Shown here: piece after piece, positions 42,418 through 54,829 of the stretch
Position numbering within the stretch: the stretch's first letter is position 1
How the letters are laid out: each line of letters opens with the position of its first letter
Source of the DNA: Odontocerum albicorne
Taxonomy: Eukaryota; Arthropoda; Insecta; Trichoptera; Odontoceridae
Direction of reading: 5' to 3'
Assembly: GCA_949825065.1 (NCBI GenBank)
Contig: OX463863.1
Coordinates: 20,918,251-20,982,250, forward strand
Length of the DNA stretch: 64,000 bases
Position numbers and translations under genes: made by a program
Notes under the pieces: generated by a model
Databases searched by the model: none
The model's input: the letters and a program-made list of their open reading frames with translations, nothing else
Told to the model about the DNA's origin: nothing

Positions 42418-43954
42418 ATTCAGGTGATATGAGAAAAATTATTAAAAATAATCCATCTGAAGAGAATTCCTATCGTTGTGGGAATTGTTCACAGACATTC
42501 TCACGAAAAGATAAATTAAGAGATCATGAAAGTATTCATAGTGGAGAGAAGGCTTACAGCTGTGGACAATATGATAAAACATTCACACGAATAGGTCGTT
42601 TTAAAACACATGAAAGAATTCCTAGTGGAGAGAAGCCTTACAAATGTGGACAATGTAATAAGACATTCTCACAAATAGGTCATTTAAAATCTCAGGAAAG
42701 GATTCACAGTGGAGAGAAGTCTTACAGTTGTGGACAATGTGATAAGACATTCTCATATAAATGTTTATTAAAATCTCATGAAAAGATTCATAGTAGAGAG
42801 AAGCCTTACAGCTGTGGACAATGTGATAAGACATTCTTACGAAAATGTCATTTAAAAAGTCATGAAAATATTCATAGTGTAGAGAAGCCTTACAGCTGTG
42901 GACAGTGTGATAAGACATTCTCACAAAAAAGTCTTTTAAAATATCATGAAAGGAGTCATAGTGGAGAAAAGCCTTACAGCTGTGGACAATGTGATAAGAC
43001 ATTCTCACAAAAAAGTCATTTAAAAACTCATGAAAGGATTCATAGTGGAGAGAAGCCTTACAGCTGTGGACAATGTGATAAGACATTCTTACAAAAATGT
43101 CATTTAAAATCTCATGAAAGGAGTCATAGTGGAGAAAAGCCTTACAGCTGTGGACAATGTGATAAGACATTCTCACAAAAAAGTCATTTAAAACATCATG
43201 AAAGGAGTCATAGTGGAGAGAAGCCTTACAGCTGTGGACAATGTGATAAGACATTCTCACATAAAAGTGGATTAAAATCTCATGAAAGGAGTCATAGTAG
43301 AGAGAAGCCTTACAGCTGTGGACAATGTGATAAGACATTCTCACAAATAGTTAATTTAAAATCTCATGAAAGGATTCATAGTGGAGATAAGCCTTACAGC
43401 TGTGGACAATGTGATAAGACATTCTCACAAAAAGTCATTTAAAATCTCATAAAAGGATTCATAGTGGAGAGAAGCCTTACAGCTGTGGACAATGTGATAA
43501 GACATTCTCACATAAAAGTGGATTAAAATCTCATGAAAAGATTCATAGTAGAGAGAAGCCTTACAGCTGTGAACAATGTGATAAAACATTCTCACGAATA
43601 GACACTTTAAAACGTCATGAAAGGAGTCATAGTGGAGAGAAGCCTTACAGCTGTGGACAATGCGATAAGACATTCTCACGAAAAGGTCATTTAAAATCTC
43701 ATGAAAGGAGTCATAGTGGAGAGAAGCCTTACAGCTGTGGGCAATGTGATAAGACATTCTCACGAAAAGGTAATTTAAAATCTCATAAAAGGATTGATAG
43801 TGGAGAGAAGCCTTACAGCTGTGGACAATGTGATAAGACATTCATACAAAAAGAAAAATTAAAATTACATGAAAGGATTCATAGTGCAGAGAAGCCTTAC
43901 AGCTGTGGACAATATGGTAAAGACATTATCACATATACATCATATAAATTTTGA
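42418..43954 (+). pseudogene. C2H2 zinc-finger exon, U3 (frameshifted)
   Basis: Acceptor TATATATTTTTAG to 42417; leader MRKIIKNNPSEEN. Fingers 1-11 are in frame, with finger 2 defective (Cys to Tyr, last His to Pro) and finger 3 missing a His (HLKSQ). In finger 12 the A-run in cacaaaaagtcatt has five A instead of six: this one-base deletion near 43430 ends the frame at 43442 (FSQKVI). In the shifted frame five further fingers (13-17; finger 16 ends RID, last His to Asp) and the conserved end KDIITYTSYKF with TGA at 43952-43954 follow. It was about 17 fingers before the break. A truncated protein of about 11 fingers is still possible. Confidence 0.85.
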
Positions 43955-44335
43955 AATAAATTGAAACTTATAAAAAATTTGTCAATGTCATCTGAAGTAC
44001 ATAAAATATAAGGTGTTTTTGCTGATGATAACCAAACCTTCGGTCTTATTTTTCTTCTTCGCCAAACTTCTATCTATTACAGATAATAACTGTACCATCG
44101 AGTCTTGAGCATTCTGCCAAACAATCTTTTTGAGTCACATCATACTAGCTGCAAAGCCCTACCATGTTAAGATAAGATTGCTCTATGAGTGCTGTGTTGG
44201 CTTTATTATCAGCTCAGACTTATTAACGGAGTTGAAGTCGAAGAAAATAGTTTCATTTTGTGTATAATATATAAGATATATCATCTTTTTGTTTTTTTTG
44301 CTTCAGAAGATTTGAATTTGTATGTTTTTTCCTAG
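43955..44335. other. Spacer/intron before exon B', U3
   Basis: AATAAA follows the finger stop; then the duplicated-block intron as in U1. No gene. Confidence 0.5.
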
Positions 44336-44590
44336 ATTTTAAGGCCCAGTCACTTAAGGATACATTCAATAAAGATATGACCTCAGTCATGAGTTCACAA
44401 AAGCACTCGCATGACTTGGTCTTTCAAATCGATTCAGATTTTCCCATAAAAGAAGAAAATGTAGAAGAGGATACTGCGCCAGTATTACCTGATTTTGCTA
44501 TGGACATACAGGAAGCGGATATAAAAAAGGAATGTGCTCGGGACAGTAACACAGAGACTATTGGTGTTTGTGACATGCATAAAATAACGA
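44336..44590 (+). CDS. Exon B', U3
   Basis: 255 bp, phase 1-1; splice sites intact. FKAQSLKDTFNKDMTSV, MSSQKHSHDLVFQIDSDF, DIQEADIKKECARD. Downstream finger exon decayed. Confidence 0.5.
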
Positions 44591-44914
44591 GTGAGTATAA
44601 ATATTTGAATTGTTTTCTGAATAAGTTTTCACGTATTTAATGAATTTTTAACAACATAATCTTTTCAATTTTGTTTGAAATAGGATTCAAGTTAAGCCTT
44701 AGCGCAAATAATAAAGTTAAAATGTTTTTATCTTAATCATGTAAATTTTTTTCGAAGTTAAAAATTTAATACAACTTAATTGTTGTATAAATCGAAGAAC
44801 TCAAATTTGAGAAATGCTTACTAATAATAAGAACTAAGATCTATCTTTTCAACCCTTCAATATTTAAAAAATATATAATTCAGAGATGTTTTCTTAATTT
44901 TCATATATTTTTAG

Positions 44915-45842
44915 ATTTAGGTGATATGAGCAACCACTATGGTGAAAAGAAAAACTGAAAATGGTTATCATGGCTTTGAACATTGTGAAAACATGTTCTC
45001 AAACAGTTCAAGTTTAAAACGCAATTAAAAATTCATAATGGAAAAATCCTGGCAGCTTGAAAAAGTGTAAAATGTCATTTACACTAAAATTGAGCCTAAA
45101 ACATAATAATAATACTTGTGGAGAGAAGCCCTATGGTTGTGTAAATTGTTAAGTCATTCTCAATTTTTTTTTTATTTCACGTAAAGCTTCATAGTGGAGA
45201 GAAGCCTTACAGCTGTGGACAATGTGATAAGATATTTTCACTAAAAGATAAATTATAATCTCATGAAAGAATTCACAGTTGAGACAAACCCTACAGCTGT
45301 AAACAATGTGTGAAGACATTATCTGATAATGCTAATTTAATACGGCATCTGAGGATTCATAGTGAAGAAGAAGCCCTACAAATGTATGAATTGTGCGAAA
45401 ACATTATTTTTTTTTACTTAATATGCCATTCAAGTATTCATACTAGAAATAACCCCTACAGCTGTGGAAATTGTGTGAAGATATTCTTAAGAAAATATTA
45501 TTTGAAACATATTAGAATTCATAGTGGAGAGAAGCTCTACAGCTGTGGGCAATGTGACAAGAATTTCAAAAAAAGCTATATATATTACCATGAAAGGATT
45601 CATGGTGGAGAGAAGACCTGCAGCTGTGGATATTGTACAAACATATGCCGTGAAAGGATTCAAAATGGAAAAAAACTGCTCAGCTGCGGACAGTGTGGAA
45701 AGCAGTCTCAAACAATAGAAGTTGAATAGACCATTAAAGGATTCATAGTGAATTAGAGCCCTGAAAGCTATGAAAATTGCGGAAAGACATTCTTAGAAAA
45801 GGGTTATCTAATATCTTATGCAAGGACTCATAGTGTCTAGAA
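44915..45842 (+). pseudogene. Decayed second zinc-finger exon, U3 (longest relic)
   Basis: Leader MSNHYGEKKN stopped by TGA as in U1 and U2. The 3' part still has an open stretch 45310-45729 with recognisable fingers: [59 protein letters not shown], then Cys pairs without His. It best represents the ancestral second array, whose sequences differ from the first. Confidence 0.8.
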
Positions 45843-47443
45843 ACACTCAAACTCCATTGTAGAATTGCATTTTTAAATTAAAGATATCAAGAAATTCATT
45901 TTTTACAAAAGCAGGAGCATAAAACTACATTTTTTATTTGGTCACTCCTATTTTTCATAACTTTTGAAATCATTTTCAGGTGTTATATTTTGTAGTTGCA
46001 CTATTTTCGTATGATTTTTTTTAATTAATAGCCTGTGTTATGTTGCGCTATTCTGCATAGCGGCTGGATTAATATTATTTTTATTAATGATAAAGCATAG
46101 TGAATTATTGGCAATTTTTACTTTATAATCCTTAAACTTTGATACTTTGAAAGAATTCATATCTAGAATGTGTTTTTTTCTGGTAATTTTGTAAGGAATT
46201 AAGGACTGAAAAAATATTTATTAAAAGCCAATGGAATGATTTTTATAAATGTATTCATTAAATATCAGCAATGTTCTTATAAATAACTTTTATTTCATTC
46301 AATGACTGTATTATGGTTCAGTGGCTTTGTCACTTATTGACTTGTGGGCGAATAGCCATGGTACAATGTAACAGTATTGGGGTTGGCAGAGAGATCAGGT
46401 CTTTATTTCATCCAGCTTCCATGTTTGTTGTCTACTTGCTCCGTACATCTTGTTATACCATTAACTGTTTGAGAAAATTTGATGAACTTTCAATAGACTA
46501 ATTGTGATGTTAAACCTACACAATCCTGCTCGAAGCATTGAAGATAACAAAAACATGGATAATTTTATACGTTCATCATGTTTATTTTCATCACACCTTG
46601 TATTTAGTAAATATTGATCTTTACGGAAATAATTTCAAAATTTTATGTGATATTTATATAAGGAAGTGCACCAAATACTTTTAAATTATTGTTTTTGGTA
46701 TTTTAAGTATCTCAGGGATCTCTCATGTCATAAACCATCATTTAAACATAACACTTATATTTTAATATTTGTTATCAGTGCAACTTTCTAATTTAACTTT
46801 TATTTTCACTAATTAAATCTGGTACTCTGAGTAAAATTAATTATTTATGTTAGCAATTTGCTAGTGTTCCATCTATTAAGGCAATCTGTGCTAAAGAGCG
46901 AGAATTAGCATTTATGGTTTTTTATATGGAGTGTAAATTGTCAAAATAAAAAATTTAACATGGAGTGAAGCTTTATATATTATTATCCATTTTCACAAAA
47001 ATGTCCAACACAGTAAATCCAAACAGCTGTTAAAAGTAAAGGGTTTATATTATCGATAACCATTATAAATTGGGAGTAATATTTTTCAGCCTTCCTTCAT
47101 ATATCATAGAAGTCTATTTAATGGAACATTTGAAGTTTGGTTCCTTCTCAAAAAAGGCAGCATTCATTGTGTTTTGTGCATCACATTTTGTTTCTTAAGT
47201 TAAGTAAAAATTCACCTCAAGATTGCTCTGCTCATTTGGGAATCAAACAAAAAAGTTGTAGAGAGGGCAGCCTGCCAAACTTTCCTAACACAACATATTT
47301 CCTTCGCCTCCTACATATATCTTCTCATACTGCTCATTCTGTTTTCTTACTCCTTACCTTTCATGGAAAATTACATTCACTTGGTCCAACCAAACATTTC
47401 TCAGTAATCCTCTACTCCAACTCCCACTACTTGCATTATAAAT
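45843..47443. other. Inter-unit spacer U3/U4
   Basis: AT-rich spacer. Part (about 46435-47194) is absent at the U2/U3 junction, where piggyBac element 3 sits instead. From 47195 it holds the non-coding leader common to all RT copies (cacctcaagattgctct...). No gene recognised. Confidence 0.5.
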
Positions 47444-47676
47444 TTGTTTAGTCAGTTTATGTTTATCGTTGACAGACGACTTTGTGTCGGAGGAATTGAG
47501 GTGAGATACAGGACTGATGGGGGACTACGTAATCTGCATAGATTATATGCCCAAACAAGAGTTGCTCACACATACATCACGGAGCTGCAATATGCTGATG
47601 ATTGCGCTCTTGTTGCGCATTCAGAGGAAGACCTTCGAGAGATCACCAATGTTTATACAGAGGTGCATCAGATGTC
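47444..47676 (+). pseudogene. Non-LTR RT fragment, copy 4 (truncated)
   Basis: YADD-containing fragment (ELQYADDCALVAHSEEDL) that ends at cagatg and joins directly to tcattttaaatttttaagtc of the distal spacer, deleting about 1.2 kb relative to an RT copy without mariner. Because the deletion covers the mariner site, presence of the mariner cannot be judged. Confidence 0.8.
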
Positions 47677-47848
47677 ATTTTAAATTTTTAAGTCAAATTT
47701 GAATGTGAAATTAGACCAAATATTTGGGAATGATGGTTTTAATATATTTAGTATCTCGGCGATTCCTCATGTCATTAATCAAAGTAACTAACTTCTTTTT
47801 TAATATCTGTTTTTAGTCAAACTTTACATTTAATTTTTTACTTACACA

Positions 47849-48000
47849 CAATGAGATACAGGCAACACCTAGATTACTGGGGATACGAAAGACAACAAAC
47901 CCAGATTCATTAAAATTGTGTGTCCAGATTAAATTACCTGTTGTTATTTTCGCCAATTGTGTATATTTCTTGTCATGTTTAAATAAATTTAAAAAAAAAA
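47849..48000 (+). repeat. CR1-like 3' tail fragment, U4
   Basis: Same ancestral tail insertion as in other units, with a small deletion (gacaaatgaaaggc reduced). Confidence 0.7.
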
Positions 48001-48185
48001 CTATAATCTTGTAATCTGACTTGAGAAAAATGATTTATGTAAACTAGCTAGTAGTGTTCTATTTATTAGGGCCATCCGTGCTAGAGAGCGAGAATTTATG
48101 TGGCGTATACTCCTTCATATATAAATCACGGCCATTATTCAAGAAGAAGTGAGTTTGGGTCTACGGTTTTTTCTATGCAGTGTAA

Positions 48186-48600
48186 TTGTCAATAAAGGCA
48201 TTGGCAAAATTTGACACCACACTTCACTTGGCACTGTCGTATATTCATTCATTTATAGTAGTTCTCTGCCATTACTCAAAAACAAGACAGAAAAAAATAC
48301 GGCCCTTACTCGAGAAGTATCTGGCGTATACTCCATACATAGAAGGTCACGGTCATTATTTAAGAAGATGTACTCAATCAGATATAGGAGTGCATGGCCA
48401 TTACTCAGAAAGAAGTGAGTTATACCTGTCCTGTCCGTTAGGTATTGGTTATATGTGATTTATTCTTTCTATATTCTCGTTTCTTTTTTCCGTTTTTTCT
48501 AGTTGATAACGTTATTGAATTAGATGTTCATTCTGACAACTTTACAGTGATATTATATCAGTGTGCGCTGCTTGATAAAGTGACATTTTATGTTTTATAA
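48186..48600 (+). CDS. Small unknown spliced ORF, U4 (candidate 108-aa protein)
   Basis: Exon 1 48186-48414 (MSIKALAKFDTTLHLALSY ... EKYLAYTPYIEGHGHYLRR, SDIGVHGHYSER), donor GTGAGT at 48415; exon 2 48503-48600 (DNVIELDVHSDNF ... VTFYVL, stop); phase 1 both sides. Compared with U3 it has a 12-bp in-frame insertion (QKKI) in the Lys/Arg stretch. Function unknown. Confidence 0.4.
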
Positions 48601-49129
48601 AGGCTTATTTTTACTTCAGCTCATTTTGACAGTTGGTCTGCTGGGGTATCGATCTCCGTTACATCAGTACAACTTCAAAATCCTTGCCCATCAGACAAAT
48701 GTTTCCTGTCTTAACATTAAAATCATTCAGTAAAAAGACACACATAATGCCTGTATAAATACAAATACTAACCACCCTAATTCAATGAAAATTCACCATT
48801 TTCATTTGTTTTGTATGTCTGAGAAAAAAAAATTATTCTAACATTGCAAGTACCTACCTTACATTTGTCGACTTCTTTACTTCGATTGGACGACTTTCAT
48901 AATAAGAATACTCACATCACGCAGTAACTTCTGCATTAATGTTGTGTTTCATATTCACTTCACCATCACTGTATGTTTTCTCTTTTGGCTTTACATTGTA
49001 TGTTAATAATTATTGTTTTATATTGTGAACACATACTGGGACATCTGTTAAATTGTAACTCTGTTCTAATTATTAGACAGAAGACTCTCCTCAAGGGTGA
49101 TCTAACTCTAAATAGGAATTCACTATTAC

Positions 49130-49205
49130 TGGCCAATAACAATATTACAAACCAAGTATATATAAGTTGAGTGTAACGATAGGAAGGTAGTGGTTGTGAC
49201 CATTA
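49130..49205 (+). promoter_or_regulatory. Candidate promoter of the U4 zinc-finger gene
   Basis: CCAAT at 49133-49137, TATATATAAG at 49157-49166, then aacgataggaaggtagtgg; about 470 bp upstream of exon A. Same block as in U1 and U3. Confidence 0.4.
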
Positions 49206-49631
49206 GATAAGGTACTACTCCGCATTTGTATGATGTAATATATGTTGAGAAGAACATATTTGGTAAGAAAACCGCAATAAAATTACGAAGGGAAGACAAA
49301 CTACAAAAATATCTAACGTGTTCCCCGCGGGAAGCACAAACGCCTGTGATCTGACGACAATCCAAGTTTCAAATCTCTTTAAGAGTATTGACTATTATTT
49401 ATTATAAGAAAATTACTTAGAAATTAAATAACACCAAAGTGCAGCGCACAGGATTCGTGGAATTTGATTTTTAATGCGGTGTACAGGTTAAAACTCTACT
49501 GATATGTGAAAGTAACACATTTAACTTTAGATATACTAATTTTGGGCACTGAATATAGTTATATGCTACCCTACTTCAAAGCATATTAAAAACTCAATGT
49601 AAAAATTATTATGAATGTGGCCAGGTTATAG

Positions 49632-49815
49632 ATGGATCCTCAGCTACATAAAAAGGCAGATGTAATGGGGAAAGAAGAAAAGGCCGAAGATGGAGATACT
49701 GCAGCAGTTTTCCACCAGTATGATATCAGTGTACATGAGGCAGATGTCAAACAGGAATGTGCACAAGATATTAGCGCAGATTCCAGACATGTTGTTGATA
49801 ATCCCACAAACCCTT
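49632..49815 (+). CDS. Zinc-finger protein exon A, U4
   Basis: 184 bp; MDPQLHKKADVMGKEEKAED to a GTAAGT donor, phase 1. As in U1 the first motif is GKEE; EADVKQE retains psi-K-x-E (VKQE). Confidence 0.6.
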
Positions 49816-49885
49816 GTAAGTAAATTTAATAAACTCATATTGTGAAAATAAATATATGAGATATATGAGACAATCATTCAACTTT

Positions 49886-50586
49886 TTGTAATTTGTTTTA
49901 TCAAACACTCTTTATTCCACTTTTTGTAACAGTATAACCCTACCAGTTTCAAGGCTTTCACCTCATCATCAGGGGATCACAAACAAGACTGAATTGTATT
50001 CATGTGGTACCGACGTGCAGTGTGGGATTGAGGGAGGGAGGAGACAATCTCGGCAAATTCAAAGTCACATAAAGCCAGATTTTTGCACTAATTTTAATCT
50101 CCGGAAACTCTTATTTAACGGGAAAGACTATAATAGAATCTTTAGCGACAGTAGTGTGTATAAACTTTTATGTGCTGACTGATAATTTCTTTATAGGAAA
50201 GGCAGGAAGATCTTTTGAAAAGAGATTTCGTTAACGCAAGTCCGCCTTAACAACAAATATTTTCTATCGATGATGCCAATTTCTTACATATCAGTAGTAA
50301 CGGAAATATATTGGACAGATTAGAGGCCCTGCATCGGGGTCAGTGCATCGGGGTGAATATTTGGCAGGCACATATATCCCAAGAATCTCGCCACTGCTCG
50401 CCGAGATTGTCTCCAGCCTTCCTCCTCCCACAGTCCCCAACCCGAATGTTTGCCATTAGAAGGGTGTTTGTTGGTACCAGTTTAAACAGAATTCAGTTTT
50501 GTTTGTGCTCCTGAAAGCCTTGAAACCGATACGGTTATACCATTCCAAAAAGTGGAATAAACAGCATTTGATAAAACCAATTATAA
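49886..50586 (+). mobile_element. Penelope-like remnant with inverted arms, U4
   Basis: Same element as in the other units, with an extra deletion in the left arm (about 50010-50030). GIY-YIG region FFIGKAGRSFEKRF with the shared 2-bp deletion and a new stop after RF. Confidence 0.7.
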
Positions 50587-51557
50587 TGTCTTTAAAGCTC
50601 CACAATGTTAACGCATTAACTATAAATAATACATTTAATAAGTAAAAAGTTGTCATAAGTAAAAAGCAAGCATAATAATAAGTAAAAAGTTGATTAATTA
50701 CGGTATGTTGATGTTCCGTTATGTTGTATACCTCATTTTGATCAAATTCATTGATTTTTTCCTGTCTCTAAATTGAATTCACGTATATTATATTGTTTTC
50801 AATATCACTACACTGAAAGAACATAAAATATGAAACGCAATGCACAAATTTAATTTGGTTCTTTGTATAAACTACTGTCAAAAAAAAATACAACACAGAG
50901 TTTTTATAAAATATGAAAAAACGACTTTTAAAAACTGACACGCCAACAGGCAACACTAAGTGACTGTTAAATAGATCACTTTAGAAAAATGATCATATCT
51001 TGATCCGAATTTATTATACCAAGTGATAGAAATATTCATGATCTACTACAGAGATGGCAGTATCTGTACTGATTGTTAAAAATTAGAATCATATGTCAAA
51101 TTGGTAATATAAACTCAACATTATTAACAGTTACATAACCGTGCTGGCCTGTACGGTGCTGATAAGTCTTGTGGATGATTCTATCCTTGGCATTAAAATA
51201 GATACAAAATTAATCAATATCATCTGAAGACCATAAAAAATAAGGTTTTTCTGCTGATGAGAACCAAACCTTCGGCCTTATTTTTCTTCTGCCCCTAACT
51301 TGGAACTATTACATATATTAACTGCCCCATCAATCTTCTTGAGCATTCGGCCCAATAATCTTCTGGAGTCACATAATAGTAGCTAAAAAGCCATGCCATA
51401 TTAAGATAAAATAGCTCTGTGGGTGCTGTGTTGGCCTTATTGTCAGTTCAGACTTATTAACAGAAAGTGAAAGAAACGAGGTTTCAAGTGGTTGATAATA
51501 TATTATCTATTTGTTTTATTATCTCAGAAGATTTGAACTTGTATGTTTTTTTCATAG
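50587..51557. other. Intron between PLE and exon B, U4
   Basis: AT-rich. Carries the clean empty Helitron site catatgtcaaattggtaata (about 51091-51110). No gene. Confidence 0.5.
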
Positions 51558-51776
51558 ATATTAAAGCCCAGCAAACTTATGATACATTCAATAAAGAAAT
51601 TACCTCAGTAATGAGTTCACAAAGGCAATCCCATGATTTGGAAATTTGTTCAGATTTTTTCATAAAAGAAGAAAATGTAGAAGAAGATACTGCGACAGAA
51701 TTCCCTGATTTTGCTATGGACATACAGGAAGTGGATATAAAAAAGGAATGTGCTCAAGACACACATGCAATCACGA
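51558..51776 (+). CDS. Zinc-finger protein exon B, U4
   Basis: 219 bp, phase 1-1, splice sites intact. IKAQQTYDTFNKEITSV, FFIKEENVEEDTATEFPDF, DIQEVDIKKECAQD; both psi-K-x-E motifs present. Confidence 0.6.
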
Positions 51777-52094
51777 GTGAGTATAATTATTTTAATTGTA
51801 ATCTGAATAAGTTTTCGCGTATTCATTAAATTTTTAACAACTTTTTTCTTATTGAAATAGTATTCAAGTTAAGCCTTAGCGCAAATAATAAAATTAAAAT
51901 ATTATTATCGTTACTCTGTAATTTTTTTTCTTAGTTAACAATTCAATAGAAGTTAATTGTTGTATGAATCAAAGAACTCAAATTTGAGAAATGCTTTATT
52001 ACAAAAGAACTAAGATCTATCTTTTCAACCCTATCAACAATATTTAGAAAATATACAATTCAGAGATTTTTTCTTAATTTTCATATGTTTTTAG

Positions 52095-53380
52095 ATTCAG
52101 GTGATATGAGAAAAATTATTAAAAATAATCCAACTGAAGAGTATTCCTATCGTTGTGCGAATTGTTCACAGACATTCTCACGAAAAGATAAATTAAGAGA
52201 TCATGAAAGTTTTAATAATGGAGAGAAGGTTTACAGCTGTGGACAATGTGATAAGACATTCACACGAATAGGTCATTTAAAAACTCATGATAGGATTCCT
52301 AGTGGAGAGAAGCCTTACAAATGTGGACAATGTAATAAGACATTCTCACAAATAGGTCATTTAAAATCTCACGAAAGGATTCACAGTGGAGAGAAGTCTT
52401 ACAGTTGTGGACAATGTGATAAGACATTCTCATATAAATGTTTTTTAAAATCTCATGAAAAGATTCATAGTAGGGAGAAGCCTTACAGATGTGAACAATG
52501 TGCTAAGACATTCTTACGAAAAGGTTGTTTGAAATCTCATGAAAGGATTCATAGTGGAGAAAAGCCTTACAGCTGTGAACAATGTGATAAGACATTCTCA
52601 CGAATAGGTCATTTAAAACGTCATGAAAGGAGTCATAGTGGAGAGAAGCTTTACAGATGTGGACAGTGTGATAAAACATTCTCACAAAAAGGGGATTTAA
52701 AATCTCATGAAAGGATTCATAGTGGACAAAAGCCTTACGGCTGTGGACAATGTGATAAGACCTTCTCTATAAAATGTTATTTGAAATCTCATGAAAGGAT
52801 TCATAGTGGAGAAAAACTTTACAGCTGTGGACAATGTGATAAGACATTCTCACGAATAGGTCATTTAAAACGTCATGAAAGTATTCATAGTGGAGAGAAG
52901 CCTTACAGCTGTGAACAATGTGATAAGACATTCTCACAAAATAGTCATTTAAAATCTCATGAAAGGATTCATAGTGGAGAGAAGCCTTACAGCTGTGAAC
53001 AATGTGATAAGACATTCTCACAAAAAAGTCATTAAAAATCTCATGAAAGGATTCATAGTGGAGAGAAGCCTTACAGCTGTGAACAATGTGATAAGACATT
53101 CTCACAAAAAAGTCATTTAAAATCTCATGAAAGGATTCATAGTGGAGAGAAGCCTTACAGCTGTGAACAATGTGATAAGACATTCTCACAAAAAAGTCAT
53201 TTAAAATCTCATGAAAGGAATCATAGTGGAGAGAAGCCTTACAGCTGTGGACAATGTGATAAGACATTCATACAAAAAGAAAAATTAAAATTACATGAAA
53301 GGATTCATAGTGCAGAGAAGCCTTACAGCTGTGGACTATATGGTAAAGACATTATCACATATAGATCATTTAAATTTTGA
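52095..53380 (+). pseudogene. C2H2 zinc-finger exon, U4 (one nonsense codon)
   Basis: Acceptor ATGTTTTTAG to 52094; leader MRKIIKNNPTEE. Fingers 1 and 2 have lost their last His (FN, IP); fingers 3-10 are complete. In finger 11 the codon TTA of SHLKSH is TAA at 53033-53035, a single T-to-A change, with no length change. The frame then stays open for three more fingers and the conserved end to TGA 53378-53380. If translated, the truncated protein would keep about eight good fingers. Two neighbouring fingers are nearly identical (QSHS helices), suggesting recent 84-bp duplications. Confidence 0.85.
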
Positions 53381-53760
53381 AATAAATTGAAACTAATAAA
53401 AAATTTGTCAGTGTCATCTGAAGTACATAAAATATAAGGTGTTTCTGCTGATGATAACCAAACCCTCGCTCTTATTTTTCTTCTTCCCCAAACTTGGAAC
53501 TATTACAGATAATAACTGTACCATCGATTCTTGAGCATTCTGCCAAATAATCTTCTTGAGTCACGTCATACAAGCTGCAAAGCCCTACCATATTAAGATA
53601 AGATAGCTCTATGAGTGCTGTGTTGGCTTTATTATCAGCTCAGACTTATTAACGTAGTTGAATACGAAGAAAATAGTTTCTTTTTGTGTATAATATATAA
53701 GATATATCATCAATTTGTTTTATTGCTTCAGAAGATTTGAATTTGTATGTTTTTTCCTAG
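53381..53760. other. Spacer/intron before exon B', U4
   Basis: AATAAA after the finger stop, then the duplicated-block intron. No gene. Confidence 0.5.
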
Positions 53761-54015
53761 ATTTTAAGGCCCAGTCACTGAATGATACATTCAATAAAGA
53801 TATGACCTCAATTATGAGTTCACAAAAGCACTCGCATGACTTGGTCTTTCAAATCGATTCAGATTTTCCCATAAAAGAAGAAAATGTAGAAGAGGATACT
53901 GCGCCAGTATTACCTGATTTTGCTATGGACATACAGGTAATGGATATAAAAAGGGAATGTGCTCGGGACAGTAACACAGAGACTGTTGATGTTTGTGACA
54001 TATATACAATAACGA
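53761..54015 (+). CDS. Exon B', U4
   Basis: 255 bp, phase 1-1; FKAQSLNDTFNKDMTSI, MSSQKHSHDLVFQIDSDF, DIQVMDIKRECARD. IKEE and IKRE present. Splice sites intact. Confidence 0.5.
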
Positions 54016-54340
54016 GTGAGTATAAATATTTGAATTGTTTTCTGAATAAGTTTTCACGTATTTAATAAATTTTTAACAACATAATTTTTTCAATTTGGTT
54101 TGAAATATGATTCAAGTTAAGCCTTAGCGCAAATAATAAAGTCAAAATGTTTTTGTCTCAATCGTGTAAATTTATTTTCGAAATTAACAATTCAATACAA
54201 CTTAATTGTTGTATAAATCAAAGAACTCAAAGTTGAGAAATGCTTAATAATAATAAGAACTAAGATCTATCTTTTCAACCCTTCAATATTTAAAAAATAT
54301 ATAATTCACAGATGTTTTCTTAATTTTCATATATTTTTAG

Positions 54341-54829
54341 ATACAGGTGATATGAGCAACCAATATAGTGAAAAGAAAAACAGAAAATGGTTTTCATGGC
54401 TTTGAAGATTGTGGAAACATGTTTTCAAACAGTTCAAATTTAAAACGCAAATTAAGAATTCATAGTGGAAAATATTCTGGCAGCTTAAAAAAGTGTAAAA
54501 TGTTATTTACACTAAAATTGAGCTTTAAACATAATAATAATACTTGTGGAGAGAAGCCCTATAATTGTGTGAGTTGTTAAGTCATTCTCAATTTTTTTTT
54601 AAATCTCACGAAAAGATTCATAGTGGAGAGAAGCCTTACAGCTGTGGACGATGTGATGACATTCTCACCAAAAGATAAATTATAATCTCATGAAAGAATT
54701 CACAGTTGAGAGAAGCCCTATAGCTGTAAACAATGTGTGACGATATTATCTGATAATGCTAATTTAATACACCATCTGAGGATTCATAGCGAAGAAGAAG
54801 CCCTACAAATGTATGAATTGTGCGAAAAC
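54341..54829 (+). pseudogene. Decayed second zinc-finger exon, U4 (5' part)
   Basis: The shared early TGA is AGA here (MSNQYSEKKNRKW), but a frameshift still follows: the finger-like stretch FEDCGNMFSNSSNLKRKLRI is in another frame (54368-54580). Cut at 54829 by the inserted patch; the 3' part resumes at 56014. Confidence 0.8.

Larger units (their letters stand above)
35568..47194. repeat. Zinc-finger repeat unit U3
   Basis: Third unit. It starts with the same piggyBac/TTAA junction as U1, while U2, U4 and U5 start without piggyBac. Contains mariner copy 3 and a duplicated promoter-like block. Confidence 0.8.
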
